From assembly GCA_014607495.2 (NCBI GenBank), contig CP053166.1, forward strand, positions 11,054,455 through 11,118,454: a stretch of DNA of 64,000 nt. The letters run 5' to 3'. A program made the position numbers and the translations under genes. The stretch comes from Carposina sasakii. Lineage: Eukaryota; Arthropoda; Insecta; Lepidoptera; Carposinidae. The notes under the pieces were generated by a model that was not told the DNA's origin, did not search any database, and saw nothing but the letters and a program-made list of their open reading frames with translations. Of the stretch, positions 62,975-64,000 are shown piece after piece (the stretch's first letter is position 1; each line of letters opens with the position of its first letter).

Positions 62975-64000
62975 TAGTATGTACCTAGATTCCTATTTAT
63001 GCTAATCTTTTAAAGAGTATCTGTAGTTATGTCTACCCAGTTTTGGGGTCCTTGCGTGTATAGGTAGGTGCAGGGCCGGCCCGCCCATACGGCGAATGGA
63101 GCAGTCGGTCCAGGAGCCAAATCTTATGGCGCCTAAATGTTAAAGATATAGGAATACAATTATTAGGAGCAAACAGGAGAGGCGCCATAATTGGATCTCG
63201 CTCCATTCTAAAATTTACTTCGGACCGAGTCGCTGGGTGGGTGTATATTCTAAGAACTGTAATTTATTTTCCGCGACAAACAGTAGCCTAATATTACTAG
63301 GCTTCTTTTATAATATAACCTGCCAACTGTCAATCGAATAATTAGCGGTAGGTACTCGTAAACAATCACAAATAACTAACAACTGACTGACTAGGTTATC
63401 AGTAAATTAATCCAATCTTGACCTCTATACTAGTTCCACTAGTTCATGAATTAACAACTTACGTATTAAGTAGATAATTAATAGAACAGCAAGAATCTGA
63501 TGAAGACTGCAATAATTACCTATTCGTGGAAGAGTTATAAAGGTGTCAAAATCTGCAGGATAAGGCCTTGCTATAGATATATCTAAATATAACTAAATAC
63601 TTAGGTACCTATTTACTTTTGTGCAGATTTGGATCTTTCTAACATAAAATTATATAAGTAGTTAACCTGTCATGGCAAAATACATGAAAAATTGTACCTA
63701 ATATATTGACAAGACAGTATACTCGTACTTATCTATACATATAATAAAAATGTAACTCGTCGTCTGTACATGGAAGATATATCAACGCAATAATAGCCAA
63801 AAGAATGATTTTTGAAATTTTTGTCTGTGCGTTTGTGCACGCTAATCTCAGAAACGGCTTAACCGATTTCGATGCGGTTTTCAGAAATATATTGTGACAG
63901 GTCCCACTTAACATATAGGCTTACTTTTTATCCTGGGAAAATGTTTTTATCCCGGATAATTTCGACATTTTGTTTTTTCCGTAGTCCACGCGGAAGGAGT
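62975..64000 (+). repeat. large direct duplication, copy B (runs off window)
   Basis: It begins tagtatgtacctagattcct and matches copy A for at least 1,026 bp to the last base of the window, including the truncated Helitron-like copy at 63738-64000. It lies upstream of exon 1 of the DUF4789-like gene. The offset of about 1,603 bp suggests a tandem unit that also contains exon 1. Confidence 0.95.

Noticed and set aside
1..64000. A dedicated new biological system such as a defence island or biosynthetic cluster
   Set aside because: The three genes are unrelated single eukaryotic genes and the rest is intronic or intergenic repeat; nothing groups into a functional cluster.

Overview
This is animal nuclear DNA, almost certainly from a moth or butterfly. 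The introns are spliced (GT..AG) and AT-rich. They are packed with tRNA-headed SINEs, RTE-type LINE 3' ends with TGATGA tails, and many short inverted-repeat elements of kinds common in Lepidoptera. The species call is inference. No prokaryotic operon, rRNA gene or CRISPR array is visible.

Region 1 (about 50-38,893, + strand) is the 3' three quarters of an axonemal dynein heavy chain gene. I traced 50 consecutive exons by splice sites and protein homology. They join without a frame break into 8,799 nt (2,932 residues plus stop). They run from the late tail/linker through AAA1-AAA4, the coiled-coil stalk with microtubule-binding tip, AAA5 with its buttress, AAA6 and the C-terminal domain. Motif wording fits the outer-arm beta class (vertebrate DNAH9/11/17, Drosophila Dhc93AB/kl-5). 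The 5' end lies left of the window. The introns hold most of the mobile DNA: a dead mariner-like transposase, an RTE LINE fragment, a LINE tail touching a 3' splice site, several MITE families, SINEs, and a 50-bp tandem repeat that copies a 5' splice site.

Region 2 (39,887-52,610, - strand) is a nine-exon gene for a 1,480-residue ankyrin-repeat protein. It has about 12 ankyrin repeats, a long Ser/Arg/Lys-rich and acidic disordered middle, and a folded-looking C-terminal module I could not name. It lies tail-to-tail with the dynein gene, with 993 bp between the stop codons.

Region 3 (52,611-59,959) is about 7 kb of intergenic DNA with repeats and two perfect hairpins but no convincing gene.

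Region 4 (59,960-62,782, - strand) is a three-exon gene for a 188-residue secreted Cys-rich protein resembling insect DUF4789 proteins. A direct duplication of about 1.02 kb flanks its first exon (61,372-62,390 and 62,975-64,000, offset about 1.6 kb) and runs off the window. A second copy of exon 1 may therefore lie just outside.

The three genes show no sign of working in one pathway. The dynein is a ciliary/flagellar motor (in insects, sperm and some sensory cilia), the Cys-rich protein is extracellular, and the ankyrin protein has no clear assignment.
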